DNA of 64,000 bases from positions 3,596,001 to 3,660,000 of the forward strand of contig NZ_AP018441.1 in NCBI RefSeq assembly GCF_009937975.1. The letters run 5' to 3'. The DNA comes from Undibacterium sp. YM2. GTDB taxonomy: Bacteria > Pseudomonadota > Gammaproteobacteria > Burkholderiales > Burkholderiaceae_D. The notes under the pieces are model-generated. The model worked only from the letters and a program-made list of their open reading frames with translations. It was not told the DNA's origin and ran no database searches. Of this stretch, positions 1 through 8,683 are shown one piece after another. Position 1 is the stretch's first letter; each line of letters starts with the position of its first letter. Position numbers and translations under genes: made by a program.

Positions 1-1
1 T

Positions 2-277
2 CCGACACTGGCCCTGCAAACTCTGAACACCTTGCAGCAGGAAGCAAAACAACGCAATGCAACACTGATTTGCAGCCTGCATCAGGTAGAACTGGCACGT
101 CAGCACTTCACGCGCATCATAGGCTTGCGTGCCGGTAAAGTGCTGTTCGACAGCAATAAAGTAGATGATCAGATGATCGCTGATCTGTACCGGAATGCTG
201 GCAGCCCCCAGCAGCAATCATTGGATATGACTGCGCTGGATCAACCTGATTTTTCTGACGCTCCCCGCTGTTTTTAA
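2..277 (+). CDS. phnC: Phosphonate ABC transporter ATP-binding protein, C-terminal part (partial)
   Basis: This is the 3' end of an ABC ATPase cut by the window edge; the reading frame is open from base 2. The visible part has the switch histidine region (SLHQVELAR) and the tail typical of PhnC (IIGLRAGKVLFD). Walker A, signature and Walker B motifs lie outside the window. It ends 5 nt before the first permease gene and is in the same operon. By family, PhnC energises import of phosphonates or related reduced-phosphorus compounds. The assignment rests on the tail motif plus the two PhnE permeases behind it. The exact substrate (phosphonate, phosphite, phosphate ester) cannot be read from this fragment. 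Confidence 0.85.
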   Translation, partial: PTLALQTLNTLQQEAKQRNATLICSLHQVELARQHFTRIIGLRAGKVLFDSNKVDDQMIADLYRNAGSPQQQSLDMTALDQPDFSDAPRCF

Positions 278-282
278 GCACG

Positions 283-1128
283 ATGACACAGCAAGCAAGC
301 CATTCCAACTTACAGCCAGCACATGATCCTGCATGGCGCATGCGAGTGACCATCATACTATGCTCGCTGGTGCTGCTCTGGCCCATGCTGCTGATCACTG
401 AATTCAAACCCTGGCAACTGATCGATGCACAAAGTCTGGGGGCAACCTGGCGCTTCCTGTCGGGATTTTTTCCGCCTGCGCATTCCACAGAGTTTTTACT
501 GATCGTGCTGGAAGCCACCTGGCAAACCATCGCCATTGCCACGGCGGGCCTGACGCTGGCCTTGCTGGGCGCGATACCCATGACCCTGATCGTCAATGAA
601 CATTTATCGATCTCGCGCATAGGCAGCGGACGCATGCATGGCATGGCCAGGCTGTTGCGCCAGATCGTACGCTGGAAGCTGGTCTTGTTGCGCAGCGTGC
701 CCGAACTGGTCTGGGCCTTGCTGTTTGTGCGCCTGGTCGGACTGGGGCCGACAGCGGGTGTATTTGCCATCGCCCTCACCTATGCCGGCATGCTGGGCAA
801 GGTTTATGCTGAAATACTGGAAGCCAATGATGCCCACGCCACCGATAGCCTGCTCAGAAATGGTAGCAGCCGTCTGACGGTGTTTTTGTACGGGGCCTTG
901 CCAAATGCCGCACCAGAACTGATTTCCTACACCATCTATCGCTGGGAATGCGCGATACGCGGTTCTGTCGTCATGGGCTTTGTCGGCGCTGGCGGCCTGG
1001 GTCAGCGTATGGATGAATCCATGAAAATGTTGTCCGGCGCTGAAGTGTCAACCATGCTGATCGTCTTCGTGCTGCTGGTGGGCATTGCGGACCTGGCCAG
1101 TAAATTATTCCGCAAGGCACTGGCATGA
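283..1128 (+). CDS. phnE: Phosphonate ABC transporter permease PhnE (first copy)
   Basis: A 281-aa inner-membrane permease of the PhnE family (binding-protein-dependent transport inner membrane component). Membrane segments are visible near residues 20-40, 75-100, 130-165 and 245-270. The EAA-type loop that contacts the ATPase lies around residues 160-230, including the GFVGAGGLGQ sequence typical of PhnE. It follows phnC by 5 nt and its stop overlaps the start of the second permease by 4 nt, so the three are translationally coupled. With the partner permease it would form the membrane channel of the importer. No phn catabolic genes (C-P lyase, phnX, phnA) follow, so this is a transport cassette only within this window. 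Confidence 0.92.
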   Translation: MTQQASHSNLQPAHDPAWRMRVTIILCSLVLLWPMLLITEFKPWQLIDAQSLGATWRFLSGFFPPAHSTEFLLIVLEATWQTIAIATAGLTLALLGAIPMTLIVNEHLSISRIGSGRMHGMARLLRQIVRWKLVLLRSVPELVWALLFVRLVGLGPTAGVFAIALTYAGMLGKVYAEILEANDAHATDSLLRNGSSRLTVFLYGALPNAAPELISYTIYRWECAIRGSVVMGFVGAGGLGQRMDESMKMLSGAEVSTMLIVFVLLVGIADLASKLFRKALA

Positions 1129-1928
1129 GTACGCTAGATAACAACATGCCAGCCGCACCGGCGCTATTGAGCCCACTCAAACTGGCACTAAGTGTGGGCA
1201 TCATACTGCTGGTCGTAGCCAGTTTTGTCAGTCTGAACATGGAATGGCGTGCCTTCTTCAGCGACGACGCCGCAGGCAAAACCTGGGAATTTCTGCAAGG
1301 CTTCGCGCCGCCAGACATCAACCCTGCCCTGCTCAAAAAAACCGCCTTCGCCTCTTTTGAAACCCTGGCCATGTCGGCACTGGGCACCCTGATTGCCGCC
1401 ATCCTGGGTCTGTTGCTGGCATTGCCAGCCAGCGGCCGCTTTGGCAAGGCTGCAAAAAGCAGTACGCGATTATTTTTGAATGTGGCGCGTGCCATCCCCG
1501 AACTGGTGTGGGCATCCATCATGCTGATTGCCGCTGGACTAGGGCCATTTGCCGGCACCATCGCGCTGGCCGCCCATACCACCGGCGTACTTGGCCGCCT
1601 GTTTGCTGAAGTACTGGAAAACGCCGTGCCACAGGCAGAATCCACATTGCGCCTGAACGGTGCATCTGCCATCAATGCCTTTATGTATGCCACGCTGCCA
1701 CAAAGCCTGCCGCAAATGCTGTCTTACACCCTGTACCGATGGGAAAACAATATCCGCGCTGCCGCCATATTGGGCGTAGTCGGGGCCGGTGGTCTGGGGC
1801 AGATGTTGAAATATCATCTGTCGCTATTCCAGATGCAGACCGCAGCCACGGTCATCATCGCCATGCTGATACTGGTCGCCATGGTGGATGCATTGAGCTT
1901 CGCTGTGCGACGCTGGTTGATGCAATAA
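1125..1928 (+). CDS. phnE: Phosphonate ABC transporter permease PhnE (second copy)
   Basis: A 267-aa second PhnE-type permease, homologous to the preceding gene; both carry a VGAGGLGQ loop and an arrangement of an RAIPELVWA-like stretch followed by the EAA loop. Its ATG overlaps the stop of the first permease (ATGA), a standard coupling arrangement. Importers of this family often use two different PhnE proteins (PhnE1/PhnE2) as a heterodimer, which fits here. It is the last gene of the operon: the next gene is convergent and begins 28 nt later. No strong terminator hairpin is visible in that short gap. Confidence 0.92.
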   Translation: MSTLDNNMPAAPALLSPLKLALSVGIILLVVASFVSLNMEWRAFFSDDAAGKTWEFLQGFAPPDINPALLKKTAFASFETLAMSALGTLIAAILGLLLALPASGRFGKAAKSSTRLFLNVARAIPELVWASIMLIAAGLGPFAGTIALAAHTTGVLGRLFAEVLENAVPQAESTLRLNGASAINAFMYATLPQSLPQMLSYTLYRWENNIRAAAILGVVGAGGLGQMLKYHLSLFQMQTAATVIIAMLILVAMVDALSFAVRRWLMQ

Positions 1929-1956
1929 CACCACGCATTAACACTACCCATTAGCA

Positions 1957-3348
1957 CTACCAACTGATCACACAAGACAAGGCCAGCAAACCCAGGGCCA
2001 GGACAAAGTACAGCAACTGCAAGGGTATCATCCACTTCGCCCAGGTCGCCCAGGGTATGCGCGCCAGCGCCAGCACGCCAACGGTAATGCCGGATGTGGG
2101 TATCATCGGCGTCGTGAATTCACCAAACTGAAATGCCAGTATCGCCGTCTGTCTGCTCACACCAACCAGGTCGGCCAGAGGTGCCATGATGGGCATGGTC
2201 AGTGCCGCCTGCCCGCTGCCGGAATGGATAAAGAAATTGATGACAGACTGGATCACAAACATCTTGTGTGCTGCAAAGATCGGATGTGAGGACTGTACGA
2301 AAGGCATGAGGAAGTTCAACATCGTGTCAATGATATTCGCGTCACGCGCCAGTATCATGGTGCCGCGCGCCAGGGCTATCACCAGTGCAGTGGTCACCAG
2401 GTCTTTCGCGCCTTGCATAAAGGCTTCAACAAAACTGTCCGCATTGAGTTTGCCGACTATGCCTACCAGGATGGCCATGACCAAAAACAAGGCAGCAATC
2501 TCTTCTATATACCAGCTGTATTTAACGACACCCACCACCATGGTTATGAGAGTCAGCAGGAACATGCATAGCACCGCCTTGTGAGTAGCTGTCATGCCGG
2601 TGAAACTGGTGAATTCATCGATTCTGAGGTTTTTGCGTTTTTCTTCATCAAGAACAAAGGTCGGACTTAATTGTGGATTTTTCTTGATACGTGCCGCATA
2701 CCAGCTAAGAAAAACAATAGTCACGACTGTCGCCAGCAACCACGCAACAAGCCGGAATCCTATGCCAGAAAACAGCGGTACACCCGCAATCCCCTGGGCA
2801 ATACCAACATTAAAAGGATTCAGAAACGCCGCTGCAAACCCGACTTGCGAGCCAACGAAGGGGATTGATACGCCGATCACCGAGTCATAGCCAAGTGCCA
2901 GCGCCAGCGGGATAAAGATCATGACGAAGGGTATCGCTTCTTCTGCCATGCCAAAGGTCGCCCCGCCCACGGAAAACAGGGTCACGAACAAGGGAATGAT
3001 GCCAGCCCTGACAGCACTGGAATGGGTATGCGCCCTGGCCACGGACTTGATCATGGCATCAATCGCTTCAGTCTTTTGCAGAACCGCAAAAGCACCGCCA
3101 ACGATGAGTACAAAGCCTATGATCAATGCGGCCTCAACAAAGCCCTTGATCGGCGCCATCATCAGGGCCACAGCACCTTGCGGATTGCTGGTGACGTAAT
3201 GGAAACTGGCAGGGTCTATCAGCGTCTTGCCATTCACCACATGGGTATCATATTTACCGCCAGGTACCAGCCAGGTAGCCAAAGCAATCAATGCCAGCAG
3301 GGAGAACAACAGGACAAAGGTATTCGGCAATCTGAGTTTTTTCAGCAT
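1957..3348 (-). CDS. YfcC-family membrane carrier (putative basic amino acid or dipeptide transporter)
   Basis: A 463-aa polytopic inner-membrane protein of the YfcC/DcuC-like family with about 12 hydrophobic segments. The start is at 3348 (MLKKLRLPNTF) because a CAGGAG ribosome site sits 6 nt upstream; a longer frame begins at 3408 but would add an implausible N-terminus. Family features include the LVPGGKYDT stretch after the first membrane helix and the IHSGSGQAALTMPI motif near residue 375. Members are annotated as putative arginine/ornithine or basic amino acid carriers, with little direct biochemistry. It lies 13 nt downstream of the M14 deacylase gene on the same strand, so it probably imports the substrate of that enzyme. 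Given the cyanophycinase nearby, beta-Asp-Arg dipeptide is a plausible cargo; that is inference. Confidence 0.85.
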   Translation of the reverse strand: MLKKLRLPNTFVLLFSLLALIALATWLVPGGKYDTHVVNGKTLIDPASFHYVTSNPQGAVALMMAPIKGFVEAALIIGFVLIVGGAFAVLQKTEAIDAMIKSVARAHTHSSAVRAGIIPLFVTLFSVGGATFGMAEEAIPFVMIFIPLALALGYDSVIGVSIPFVGSQVGFAAAFLNPFNVGIAQGIAGVPLFSGIGFRLVAWLLATVVTIVFLSWYAARIKKNPQLSPTFVLDEEKRKNLRIDEFTSFTGMTATHKAVLCMFLLTLITMVVGVVKYSWYIEEIAALFLVMAILVGIVGKLNADSFVEAFMQGAKDLVTTALVIALARGTMILARDANIIDTMLNFLMPFVQSSHPIFAAHKMFVIQSVINFFIHSGSGQAALTMPIMAPLADLVGVSRQTAILAFQFGEFTTPMIPTSGITVGVLALARIPWATWAKWMIPLQLLYFVLALGLLALSCVISW

Positions 3349-3361
3349 GATCAGCTCCTGG

Positions 3362-4480
3362 TCACAAGGACAGTAAATTACCGCTGCGATAGGCAACGGG
3401 ACCAGCAATCTTGGCTATGCGCATGCCGTGCGTGGCATAGCGTCTGGCCACGCGGGCGAATAAAATGCCGGATACCGTTGCCAGTACTGGCGTCACCTTT
3501 GCGCTGACTGGATCAACAATGTCGGCCACCCTCTCACCTGCCTCAACGTGCTCACCTGTCTCTCTGGTAAATACCAGGATGCCTGCATGCGAAGCACGCA
3601 AAGGCTCTACACCTTCCAGCGGTGTAGGCTGGCATAAGGCCTGAGGTAAGGCCGGTGCTTTTCCACGCAGGTAACCCGCATGTCTGAGAAAATTGATGAT
3701 GGCCGTGGCATCTGCCTGCGCCAGCTCATGGCTGACCTCGGTTTCTCCACGCAATTCCACCGTGATGGACAGGCAGGCATTTGGAACAGGCGTCGCCGTA
3801 CCGAAATGTTGTGCCAGTTCCCACCAATGGCGTGAGCAGGATTCATCAAAAGGATCATCGCCCGACAATACCGAGACCAGCACTGCCTGCGCGCCCAGAT
3901 AAGCTGCCAGCGGCATACAATCATCTGTCAGCGGAGTACCCGCATATAAATGCATGACAGCCTGGTTATCACAATGCAGGTCCAGCACGATGTCAGCATC
4001 GACTGCCAGGGTTTGCAGGACTTTCTTTTGCTGCTCTGCTGCAGTTTCTGGCTGCCATGCCTGCAGCACTGCCAGTGCCTGCTGGCGTATCAGCTTCACA
4101 TTTTCTTTTTCATCCGTGCCCAGCTTGCCTTCCAGCAGAGGTAAAAGATGTGGTGTCAGGTGGCGATAGCCACGGTTGAAATTGACACCAGTCGCCAGAT
4201 CAAAGCGGCCAAAGGCCGTGCCCTGTATATCCTGCGCAAGTCCTATAGGGTTAGCCACCGGCACCAGTACGATTTCAGCCGCAATCGCAGAAATTTTTTC
4301 ATACTGCTCCAGCATTTCGCGCAAATAGTGATTCACCAGCATGCCGGGTATTTCATCTGCGTGCAAGGACGACTGTATATACACCTTGCGGCCCTGGCCT
4401 GGAGTGCCGTAATGAAAACTCCGCAATTCCCGCACTGTCCCGCTACTGATATCTGGCAAGGCATGGCTTTGTATTTGCAT
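3362..4480 (-). CDS. M14-family zinc deacylase/peptidase (succinylglutamate desuccinylase/aspartoacylase-like)
   Basis: A 372-aa cytoplasmic enzyme of the AstE/AspA group of zinc carboxypeptidase-like hydrolases. Zinc ligands are visible as H40 and E43 (HADEIPG) and H169 (LDLHCDNQ). An NFNR motif at 100-103 matches the substrate-carboxylate-binding Asn-Arg, and E242 in VELRGE is a candidate catalytic glutamate. The C-terminal beta domain (about 290-360) is as in the family. A weak AAGAG ribosome site precedes the start. It heads a two-gene operon with the YfcC carrier and is divergent from an RpiR regulator, a TonB receptor and a cyanophycinase. From memory, enzymes of this superfamily have been described as cyanophycin dipeptide (beta-Asp-Arg) hydrolases, called CphZ. 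That function fits the context well but is not proven by sequence alone. Confidence 0.85.
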   Translation of the reverse strand: MQIQSHALPDISSGTVRELRSFHYGTPGQGRKVYIQSSLHADEIPGMLVNHYLREMLEQYEKISAIAAEIVLVPVANPIGLAQDIQGTAFGRFDLATGVNFNRGYRHLTPHLLPLLEGKLGTDEKENVKLIRQQALAVLQAWQPETAAEQQKKVLQTLAVDADIVLDLHCDNQAVMHLYAGTPLTDDCMPLAAYLGAQAVLVSVLSGDDPFDESCSRHWWELAQHFGTATPVPNACLSITVELRGETEVSHELAQADATAIINFLRHAGYLRGKAPALPQALCQPTPLEGVEPLRASHAGILVFTRETGEHVEAGERVADIVDPVSAKVTPVLATVSGILFARVARRYATHGMRIAKIAGPVAYRSGNLLSL

Positions 4481-4786
4481 AAAAACTCTTTTCTTTTGTT
4501 GGTAATGGTAAGGCCCAAAAACTGGCCCATGCAGTATTTATCCCATAGTGCAGACTTTACTCTCGCCGTCACATCGTTTTTTACAATGGCAGTTTTTGCA
4601 AGCAGAAAAATACAACACTGCCTGAGCCCGTCTCCACTGCAATTTATGAACGATTTTTTACATATTCTACATTTATGAAAATAAAACGACAAATAGTATT
4701 GAAAATATTTTTAAACAGGGCTACAGTTCATTCATCGAAAAAAGTTTTACTCAATGTTTTACTGAATGCTTTACCGAATACGGCAC
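4481..4786. promoter_or_regulatory. Divergent control region of the cyanophycin-type locus
   Basis: About 300 nt without a gene between the M14 gene (minus) and the RpiR regulator (plus); promoters for both directions should lie here. Two features stand out. A near-palindrome, TTGAAAATATTTTTAA at 4699-4714, resembles AT-rich RpiR-type operators. Three 12-bp tandem copies run at 4744-4755, 4756-4767 and 4768-4779 (GTTTTACTCAAT, GTTTTACTGAAT, GCTTTACCGAAT), just ahead of the regulator start. Operator function is inferred. Confidence 0.4.
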
Positions 4787-5740
4787 ATGAAAAAATTAAA
4801 TACCCCTGTTGAATCTGCCTCGCCGGAAATGGTCTTTGCCAAATCCACGCTAGGTGAATCGCTGATGCTGGTCTTGCAGGAAGGCTCTGCCTCCTATAAG
4901 CGCATAGCCAATTTCCTCTTGCGCAACCAGGTCAAGGTGACGGCGCTCGGTATAGAAGACATGGCAGAACAATGTGATGTATCGACCGCCACCATCAGCC
5001 GTTTTGCGCGCGACATGGGTTTTAATAATTATGCAGGGCTGCGTAACCAAATTGCAGAAGTGGTGCAAGCCGTGTTCCAGCCAGTAGAAAAACTGCGCAA
5101 TACCATAGAAGCCAAAAAGAATGCGCCCTCACCTGCTCATACCAGCATGCAGTTTGCCGCTGCCAATATTGATGCAGCAAACCAGGGCATGTCTGAATCA
5201 GACCTGAACGAGGTAGTCAACCACATCGCCAAGGCTAAAACCGTGTATGTCATGGGCTTTGGCCTGAGTGCCCATCTGGCTGGCATGCTGGCCCTGCATT
5301 TGCAACCTTTTTGCTCACATGTGGTGGAAGTGGTTGGTTACGGCGGCACTGAAGTAGCGGCAGGTCATCTCGCGAATATTACTGACAAGGATGTACTCAT
5401 CGTCATCTCTTTCCCACGCTATGCGCTGGACGTCATCAAGCTCACGCAGTTTGTACGCGACCATGGTGCCTGCATAGTCACGATCACCGATTCCCCAGCC
5501 TCGCCTATTGCACAACTGGGTCATTATCTGCTGCTGGCACCAAGCACCCACGGTGTCTTGCCCAGCAGTGCGAGTGCCGCGATCGCCGTCATCGAAGCCC
5601 TGGTCAGCAGCATGATGGTGTCGAATAAAAAGAACGTAGAGAAGGCCATGCGCCTGACCGAAGCCATATCAGCCTATCTGCATAGTGCTGACAACAACGT
5701 CAAATACACACAGCTGGATAGCAATAAACCCAAGAAGTAA
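4787..5740 (+). CDS. RpiR-family transcriptional regulator (HTH plus SIS domain)
   Basis: A regulator of about 317 aa with an N-terminal RpiR helix-turn-helix (CDVSTATISRFARDMGF) and a C-terminal SIS domain that normally binds phosphosugars or related ligands (VYVMGFGLSAHLAG; later VLIVISFPRY). ATG 4787 (MKKLNTPVE) is chosen; ATG 4766 is an in-frame alternative but lies inside the 12-bp tandem repeats. Neither has a good ribosome site. The gene is divergent from the M14/YfcC operon and upstream of the TonB receptor and cyanophycinase, so it is the likely local regulator. In the 92-nt gap downstream there is a C-rich/G-rich hairpin followed by T7 near 5792-5799 that may be a terminator or attenuator. 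Confidence 0.88.
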   Translation: MKKLNTPVESASPEMVFAKSTLGESLMLVLQEGSASYKRIANFLLRNQVKVTALGIEDMAEQCDVSTATISRFARDMGFNNYAGLRNQIAEVVQAVFQPVEKLRNTIEAKKNAPSPAHTSMQFAAANIDAANQGMSESDLNEVVNHIAKAKTVYVMGFGLSAHLAGMLALHLQPFCSHVVEVVGYGGTEVAAGHLANITDKDVLIVISFPRYALDVIKLTQFVRDHGACIVTITDSPASPIAQLGHYLLLAPSTHGVLPSSASAAIAVIEALVSSMMVSNKKNVEKAMRLTEAISAYLHSADNNVKYTQLDSNKPKK

Positions 5741-5832
5741 ATAAACAAAATTAGCAAATCACAGTCACTCCCCGGAGTGCCTGAGGGGGATGCTTTTTTT
5801 AAATTTCTGTAAAACCTGAGGAGAAGAAGGCA

Positions 5833-8547
5833 ATGGCAACGAAAAAACAAGCATGTCAGCCCATACCCAAGAAATTGGCTGTCGCAACCTGGTCTGCATT
5901 GAGCGTCATGGCGATGTTGGGCATGAATACGCAAAGCGCATGGGCGCAGACTGAGAATGATCCCAACAAACCGCAGCGAGTAGAGATTACCGGCTCGTCA
6001 ATCAAACGCATTGATGCAGAAACTGCCCTGCCTGTGCAAATCATCAGCCGCGAATCGATAGAAAAGTCAGGCGTCACTACCGCAGCAGAATTATTGAGCA
6101 AAGTGTCGGCCAGCACAGCGGGCCTGACGGACGGTGCCAGCTTCAGCGACAACGGTGGTACGCAACGTGGTTTCAATGGTGCCAACCTGCGTGGCATAGG
6201 TGTGTCATCTACGCTGATCTTGCTGAATGGCCGCCGCCTCGCCAACTTCGCTTCACCTGGTACCTCATCTGGTGTGGATTTGAATTCCATCCCGTCTGCC
6301 GCCATACAGCGCGTGGAAGTCTTGAAAGACGGTGCATCAGCGATTTATGGTGCGGATGCGATAGGTGGTGTCATCAACTTCATTACCCGCCCTGATTACC
6401 AGGGTGCAGAAATATCCGCCTATGCGGGCAATACCCAGCATGGTGGTGCAGATAAAAAAATTATCAGCCTGTCTGGTGGGATAGGTAGCCTGAGCCAGGA
6501 CAGGTACAACCTCATGGGTGTGGCGAATTTCCAGAACACCGGCAGCCTGCGCTCTACCCAGCGTTCATGGATAGGCTCTGCCTATCAGCCTGACATCAAT
6601 CTCGATGTGGGTAGCTCCAATACTTTCCCGGCCAATGTACGCCGTACCACAGTCAGTGGTGGCGCTACCGGTTCGCGCCTGAACCCCAGTGCACCAACTT
6701 GCAACCCACCTGCCACGGTGTTTGCGGCAGACAGCTTTGTCGGTAACAAAGCCTGCTTGTATGATTACATGCATGACACCGAGATTTTCCCTGAATCGCA
6801 GCGCGCGTCACTGCTGGGTCGTGCCCAGTTTGCTATCGATGCTGACAATACCCTGTTTGCAGAAGTGCTGCACAGCGACACCAAAACTACTTACCGCATC
6901 AGCCCACTGACGGTCAGCAATCTGAACTACCCGGTCAACGGCATGTACTATCCGAATGACCTGATCACGACCAACAAAACGCCTTTGCGCGTTGGCCTGC
7001 GCCTCAGTGCTGCTGGCCCGCGTACCAATGAAGTCAATGCGATTGCACAGCGCCTGGTCGTTGGTGCCAAGGGCACAATCGCAGGCTGGGATTATGATGC
7101 AGCGCTGAATCACAGTGTCAGCAAGGTGGATGATAAATATGTGGATGGCTATGTCAGGACTTCGGCTTTTGACAGTGCCTTCTTGACTGGCAAGATCAAT
7201 CCCTTCGGTCCATCAGGAACTGAAGGTACGAGCCTGCTGAATGCAGCAAAGATCAGCGATGCTGCCCGTCAGTCAAGAGCGACTACCGATGCGTTTGACA
7301 TCAAGGCTTCACGTGAATTATTTGCCATGGCAGGCGGCAATGCAGGCTTGGCAATAGGGGCAGAATACCGTCGTGAAAAATTGGAGTTCACCCCATCTGC
7401 CCTGCTGGCTGCCGGTGAGATACGCGGTGATGGTGCTGCAACAGCTTACGGTGGCAGCCGCACCGTCAAGGCTCTGTTTGCCGAATTGAATTTGCCCATA
7501 CTCAGCAATCTCGAAGCCCAGGCCGCCGTGCGCCATGACAGCTATAACGATGTAGGCAGCACCACCAATCCAAAATTTGGCCTGCGCTGGACACCAGCCA
7601 AAGAAATCGTGGTTCGCGGCTCTTACAGTGCTGGCTTCCGCGCCCCCAGCCTGGCAGACATCAATGAACCGGCACGTACAGGTCAGACCAGCGGCATCTA
7701 CAATGACCCGCTTGGCTGTATCAAGACCGGCAATATCGACAATACCAAGAACCCGGATTACTGCGGTATACAGCCAGACCTGATCAAGGGTGGCACTGCC
7801 AATCTGAAGCCTGAGACATCGAAGCAGTTTTCTGCAGGTATCGTCGTTGAACCCAGCCGCAGCCTGACTGCCTCCCTCGATTACTGGCGTATAGAAAAGT
7901 CTGACACCTTGCTGGCCAACGAAGGTGCTTACTTTAGCGACCCCAAGTCCAATCCCGGCTACGCGATACGTGGCGCTGCTGATCCCAGCCTGCCAGGCAT
8001 CCCCGGACCTATCCTGTCAGTCGATGGCCGGGTGAAAAATATAGGTTCGCTGAAAACCTCGGGCGTGGATGTTAACGTCAACTGGAAGCTGCCAGAAAAC
8101 AGTCTCGGCAAATTCAATGTCAGTTTGAACGGTACTTATGTCATCGACTACAAGACCCGTAACACGGCTGCCAGCCCGGAAGTGAATGGCGTAGGTATCT
8201 ACACCGACACCCAGGTAGTACAACGCTGGAGACATACCCTGACATTTGACTTTGACCGTGGCCCTTGGGGCGCGACACTGCAACAGACTTACTACCAAGG
8301 TTATCACGACCAGAATGCCCTGGCTGATGGCAGCACCCGTGACGTGCCCGCCTATGTCTTGTGGGATTTGAGTGGCAGCTATAAGTTCAGCAAGGCATTC
8401 AGCCTGCGTGCAGGCATCAAGAACCTGCTGGATACCAATCCGCCACGTTCCAACCAGGTATATAGCTTCATCGCTGGTTATGACCCCAGCTATACCGACC
8501 CACGTGGCCGCTTCATCTATATCTCTGGTAACTATGCTTTTAAATAA
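5833..8547 (+). CDS. TonB-dependent outer-membrane receptor
   Basis: A 904-aa TonB-dependent receptor. A signal peptide ends near AWAQ (residues 1-39). A TonB box-like stretch (QRVEITGSSIKR) follows, then the plug domain (about 55-180, with GVDLNSIPSAAIQRVEVLKDGASA) and a 22-strand barrel ending in YAFK. A strong ribosome site (GAGGAGAAGAAGG) precedes the ATG. The class resembles receptors that Xanthomonas- and Oxalobacter-type bacteria use for peptides or sugars rather than classical siderophores. A rho-independent terminator follows at 8592-8621. Position between the RpiR regulator and an exported cyanophycinase suggests it brings in cyanophycin fragments (beta-Asp-Arg) across the outer membrane; that substrate is inferred. 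Confidence 0.92.
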   Translation: MATKKQACQPIPKKLAVATWSALSVMAMLGMNTQSAWAQTENDPNKPQRVEITGSSIKRIDAETALPVQIISRESIEKSGVTTAAELLSKVSASTAGLTDGASFSDNGGTQRGFNGANLRGIGVSSTLILLNGRRLANFASPGTSSGVDLNSIPSAAIQRVEVLKDGASAIYGADAIGGVINFITRPDYQGAEISAYAGNTQHGGADKKIISLSGGIGSLSQDRYNLMGVANFQNTGSLRSTQRSWIGSAYQPDINLDVGSSNTFPANVRRTTVSGGATGSRLNPSAPTCNPPATVFAADSFVGNKACLYDYMHDTEIFPESQRASLLGRAQFAIDADNTLFAEVLHSDTKTTYRISPLTVSNLNYPVNGMYYPNDLITTNKTPLRVGLRLSAAGPRTNEVNAIAQRLVVGAKGTIAGWDYDAALNHSVSKVDDKYVDGYVRTSAFDSAFLTGKINPFGPSGTEGTSLLNAAKISDAARQSRATTDAFDIKASRELFAMAGGNAGLAIGAEYRREKLEFTPSALLAAGEIRGDGAATAYGGSRTVKALFAELNLPILSNLEAQAAVRHDSYNDVGSTTNPKFGLRWTPAKEIVVRGSYSAGFRAPSLADINEPARTGQTSGIYNDPLGCIKTGNIDNTKNPDYCGIQPDLIKGGTANLKPETSKQFSAGIVVEPSRSLTASLDYWRIEKSDTLLANEGAYFSDPKSNPGYAIRGAADPSLPGIPGPILSVDGRVKNIGSLKTSGVDVNVNWKLPENSLGKFNVSLNGTYVIDYKTRNTAASPEVNGVGIYTDTQVVQRWRHTLTFDFDRGPWGATLQQTYYQGYHDQNALADGSTRDVPAYVLWDLSGSYKFSKAFSLRAGIKNLLDTNPPRSNQVYSFIAGYDPSYTDPRGRFIYISGNYAFK

Positions 8548-8591
8548 GCTATATCAATAATCACTTCCAAAGCAGCGCCTGCGTGGATATT

Positions 8592-8621
8592 GGGGACAAG
8601 TAATGCTTGTCCCCTTTTTTT
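8592..8621 (+). terminator. Rho-independent terminator after the TonB receptor gene
   Basis: A perfect 9-bp stem (GGGGACAAG / CTTGTCCCC) with a 5-nt loop is followed by T7. It separates the receptor gene from the cyanophycinase gene, which therefore needs its own promoter or read-through. Confidence 0.9.
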
Positions 8622-8683
8622 AAATTCATGACCGTAGTGGTGAATTGAATCACTTACAATATCAAAAAATCAGGATGAAAATA

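Noticed and set aside
4333..4692. A 119-codon minus-strand frame overlapping the M14 start region
   Set aside because: It overlaps the well-supported M14 gene in another frame and has no ribosome site.
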